A DNA stretch of 64,000 nucleotides from Sphingomonas populi (GTDB lineage: Bacteria > Pseudomonadota > Alphaproteobacteria > Sphingomonadales > Sphingomonadaceae): contig NZ_SGIS01000004.1 in NCBI RefSeq assembly GCF_004208535.1, positions 122,844 through 186,843 of the forward strand, read 5' to 3'. Shown piece after piece: positions 61,884-64,000 of this stretch. The translations under genes and the position numbers were made by a program. Below the pieces are notes generated by a model. The model had not been told where the DNA came from, ran no database searches, and saw only the letters and a list, made by a program, of their open reading frames with translations. The stretch's first letter is position 1, and the number at the start of each line of letters is the position of its first letter.

Positions 61884-63068
61884 TCAGCCGAGCGGCAGGA
61901 TTTCCACCGAGTCGCCGGCACTCGCGACGGGCGCGTTCGGCGCACGGATCACCAGGCAATCGGCGCGGGCGAGCGTGCGCAGCATCGAACTGTCCTGGAT
62001 CGCCGCGACATACACGCGGCCACCCCGCGTCTCGGCGCGCAGATAATCGGCGCGGTGATCGTTGGCGGGCAGGTCTTCGCCGAGGATCGCGCTCGCGCGG
62101 CGCGGCTGCGCATCGGCGGCACCGCCCATGAAGGCGATCAGCGGGCGCAGGAACAGCGTCGCGGTGACAAAGGCGGAGACGGGGTTGCCGGGCAGGCCGA
62201 GCACCACCGCGCCGTTCAGCCGCCCCGCCAGCATCGGCTTGCCGGGGCGAAGCGCGATCCGCCAGAAATCGAGGACGCCGCCCGCCGCCTCCAGCGCGGG
62301 CCGCACCAGATCATGATCGCCGACCGAGGCGCCGCCGGTGGTGACGAGGATATCGGCGTCGACGGCGGCGAACGCGGCGGTGATCGTGTCGAGCCGATCG
62401 GGCAGGATGCCGAGATCGACGATCTCGACCGGCAGATCGGCGAGCATCGCGGCGAGCATCGCGCCGTTCGATTCGGGGAGAGCGCCGGGCGGCAGCGGCG
62501 CGCCGGGCGCGACCAGCTCGTCGCCGGTCGCGACGGTGGCGACGCGAAGCGCGCAGCGGACGGGCAGGGTGCCGTGCCCGCCGGTCGCCGCCACCGCGAT
62601 CCGCGCAGGGGTGATCCGCGCGCCGGCGGGGACGAGCACATCGCCTGCGTGGAAATCGAGCCCGGCGCGGCGCACATTGCGGCCGGCATGGGCCGGGCCT
62701 TCGCCGGTGACGCTCAGGATTGCGCCGTCGCGCGCGGCCTCCTCCTGCACCAGCACGGTGTCGGCGCCGGCGGGCATCGTCGCGCCGGTGAAGATGCGAA
62801 CCGCCTCATGCGCGCCGACCGTGCCGGCGAAGGGCGCGCCGGCGGCGCTCTCGCCGATGACGGTGAAGGGGCCGGGCAGATCGGCGAAGCGCAGCGCATA
62901 GCCATCCATCGCCGAGAGATCGGCATAGGGCTGGGTGCGCAGCGCCGCGACGTCCTCGGCGGCCCAGCGGCCGGCGGCGGCGCGGATCGGGACGGTCTCG
63001 GGCGCGACGGGGTGCGCGAGCGCGAGGAGGCGGGCGAGGGCGGTGTCTACGGAGACTAGGGGTGGCAT
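61884..63068 (-). CDS. moeA: Molybdopterin molybdenumtransferase
   Basis: A 394-residue enzyme that inserts molybdate into adenylylated molybdopterin. Motifs: DLSAMDGYALRFADL at residues 50-64, IFTGATMPAGADTVLVQEE, VTTGGASVGDHD and VVLGLPGNPVSAFV. It stands alone here, without other moa/moe genes; the MOSC protein at 36 kb is the other molybdenum-related gene in the window. Confidence 0.95.
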   Translation of the reverse strand: MPPLVSVDTALARLLALAHPVAPETVPIRAAAGRWAAEDVAALRTQPYADLSAMDGYALRFADLPGPFTVIGESAAGAPFAGTVGAHEAVRIFTGATMPAGADTVLVQEEAARDGAILSVTGEGPAHAGRNVRRAGLDFHAGDVLVPAGARITPARIAVAATGGHGTLPVRCALRVATVATGDELVAPGAPLPPGALPESNGAMLAAMLADLPVEIVDLGILPDRLDTITAAFAAVDADILVTTGGASVGDHDLVRPALEAAGGVLDFWRIALRPGKPMLAGRLNGAVVLGLPGNPVSAFVTATLFLRPLIAFMGGAADAQPRRASAILGEDLPANDHRADYLRAETRGGRVYVAAIQDSSMLRTLARADCLVIRAPNAPVASAGDSVEILPLG

Positions 63069-63427
63069 GGGCGTACTTTTCCGGGAAGATTGGGGTTGGC
63101 CGGGCATCCCGGAAACGCGGTATATGCGGGTAATTAGAGAGAGGCTACCGGGTGCGTGTCTTGCTGCGTCCGGGTAGCAGTCAGCGGGCTCAACGCGACA
63201 ATCGTCGGTAAAAGAGCATTGCTTACATACGAGTTTCGTTGAGGGTGTTTGCGAAGTGCCTGCCGGAAAGGTCAGTTTCAGGCGAAAAGGGCGATCAAAT
63301 GCTACGCGGGGATCTGCCCTTTTTGGGTCGTGCCGCACGATACTAAATCAGAGCTTCGAATAGTATAAGCATCTTGCCTTGTTCTGACTGAGACACCACT
63401 TTAACCGTCAATATGGGGGTGGTATTT
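63069..63427. other. Intergenic stretch between moeA and the right-end island
   Basis: No gene is seen. The left part is GC-rich, then base composition falls from about 63190 on. A terminator-like hairpin lies at 63285-63324. Confidence 0.5.
63285..63324 (+). terminator. Rho-independent terminator-like hairpin
   Basis: AAAAGGGC at 63285-63292 pairs with GCCCTTTT at 63316-63323, extended inward by GATC/GATC, and ends in a run of five T. It would stop plus-strand transcription; the A-rich left side gives a weaker signal in the other direction. Confidence 0.65.
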
Positions 63428-63595
63428 ATGGACGTTAATTTGCACGAATTGCACGGCAATTGGGATAGAGGCTTCGCTCTTCACAAGCACGTTTTGAACA
63501 GCGTCCCGATTGGTAATAACCAATTTGGACATATGCAGTTCGATACCACCCGCTCAGAGCCGGGTGAGGCCCTGTATCAGCTCAAATATAATACC
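63428..63595 (+). pseudogene. 5' end of an unknown gene cut by an IS630-type element
   Basis: The ATG at 63428 opens a frame with MDVNLHELHGNWDRGFALHKH and NNQFGHMQFDTTRSEPGEALYQLKY, after which it stops within the insertion sequence end. The conserved-looking start recalls a family of phosphoribosyltransferase-like proteins, but I am not sure of this. The region is AT-richer than the core genome. The remainder of the gene presumably lies beyond the right edge of the insertion. Confidence 0.5.
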
Positions 63596-64000
63596 AAGTC
63601 TCGATGATCGTGACTCGCAAGGGCTTGCCAGCGGCGGTAAGCTTTGATTCAAGATGGCAAACGGACTGGAGTTTGCCATGCCTATCGCACTTCGCACCGA
63701 CTTCGACGCTTCTGCGGTAAGGGCTGCGGCGCGCAGATCGAAGGATGGCGGGCAAGCTCGGCGTCTGTTGGCGCTGGCAGCGATCTATGAGGGCTCGAGC
63801 CGGACCGAGGCTGCGCGGATCGGCGGTGTCACGTTGCAGATCGTGCGGGACTGGGTGGTGAAGTTCAACGCGGCCGGACCCGAGGGATTGATCGACCGGA
63901 AGGCGCCGGGCAAGCCGGCACTCCTGAACGCGACGCATCGCGCAGCTTTGGTGGAGGCGATCGAGCGGGGTCCAATCCCCGCCGCGCACGGCGTGGTGCG
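63596..64000. mobile_element. IS630-family insertion sequence, left part
   Basis: The left end is placed at an AT-rich TA-containing point (near 63596), where the preceding frame is broken; IS630 elements target TA. The transposase gene follows 80 bases later. The right end is outside the window. Confidence 0.7.
63678..64000 (+). CDS. IS630-family transposase, N-terminal part
   Basis: The open frame from ATG 63678 runs to the window end (107 codons). It contains a helix-turn-helix with RLLALAAIYEGSSRTEAARIGGV and IVRDWVVKFNAAGPEGLIDRKAPG, the standard N-terminus of IS630-type DDE transposases. The catalytic DDE part lies beyond the window. Confidence 0.9.
   Translation, partial: MPIALRTDFDASAVRAAARRSKDGGQARRLLALAAIYEGSSRTEAARIGGVTLQIVRDWVVKFNAAGPEGLIDRKAPGKPALLNATHRAALVEAIERGPIPAAHGVV

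Noticed and set aside
1..64000. CRISPR array.
   Set aside because: No regularly spaced direct repeats of 24-40 bases with unique spacers were seen; the repeats found are inverted or octamer-sized.

Overview
The window is high-GC chromosomal DNA from an alphaproteobacterium, most likely a Sphingomonas-like member of the Sphingomonadales. The evidence is the gene set and order: holC-ndk, PopZ next to TolC, a full hopanoid locus with ispH, GTTC-N7-GTTC in front of lexA, and the many short inverted repeats ending in CCGTTCG/CGAACGG. All names come from reading the translated sequence; no database search was run.

Layout. 1-5 kb: the end of holC, ndk, a predicted DUF429-like protein, an MmcQ/YjbR protein, rarA, a His-rich PadR regulator with a DUF2218 partner, and msrB. 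5-12.6 kb: a compact nonribosomal peptide operon on the minus strand, ordered A-T, cytochrome P450, C-A-T-TE, phosphopantetheinyl transferase; the genes overlap or nearly abut. The adenylation pockets read as Leu-like and Gly-like. 12.8-36 kb: a hopanoid region, with DUF2141 and hpnN, a HigB/HigA-type toxin-antitoxin pair, mlaA and hpnM, ispH and hpnH, the overlapping minus-strand operon hpnA-B-C-D-E-shc-hpnG, then plus-strand hpnI-hpnJ-small ORF-hpnK-ferritin-like protein-hpnL-membrane protein. Together these make squalene through HpnD/C/E, cyclise it (Shc), add and tailor the side chain (HpnH, G, I, K, J) and move the lipid (HpnN, HpnM, MlaA). 35.9-36.8 kb is a MOSC protein.

36.9-47.8 kb is a 10.9-kb integrated element in the tRNA-Cys gene, flanked by a 58-bp direct repeat. 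It carries an integrase, an excisionase-like protein, DNA-binding proteins, a tape measure protein, a protease-capsid fusion, a primase-tail-like protein and a striking array of nine TGGAAGGG octamers. It lacks recognisable terminase, portal and lysis genes. Integration is into the 5' half of the tRNA, and the element supplies a replacement -35 box at exactly the native distance.

48-63 kb is ordinary core genome: an isoaspartate methyltransferase-like gene, tolC, popZ, an S9 peptidase, a MAPEG protein, a secreted protein, an rRNA/tRNA methyltransferase, corA, gltA, gltX, comEC, lexA and moeA. From about 63.2 kb the base composition becomes AT-richer; a gene there is cut after about 56 codons by an IS630-family element whose transposase runs off the window end.

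Small repeat families recur in several places. Two of them lie in frame inside hopanoid genes (hpnG and hpnB), and one supplies the stop codon of the phosphopantetheinyl transferase.
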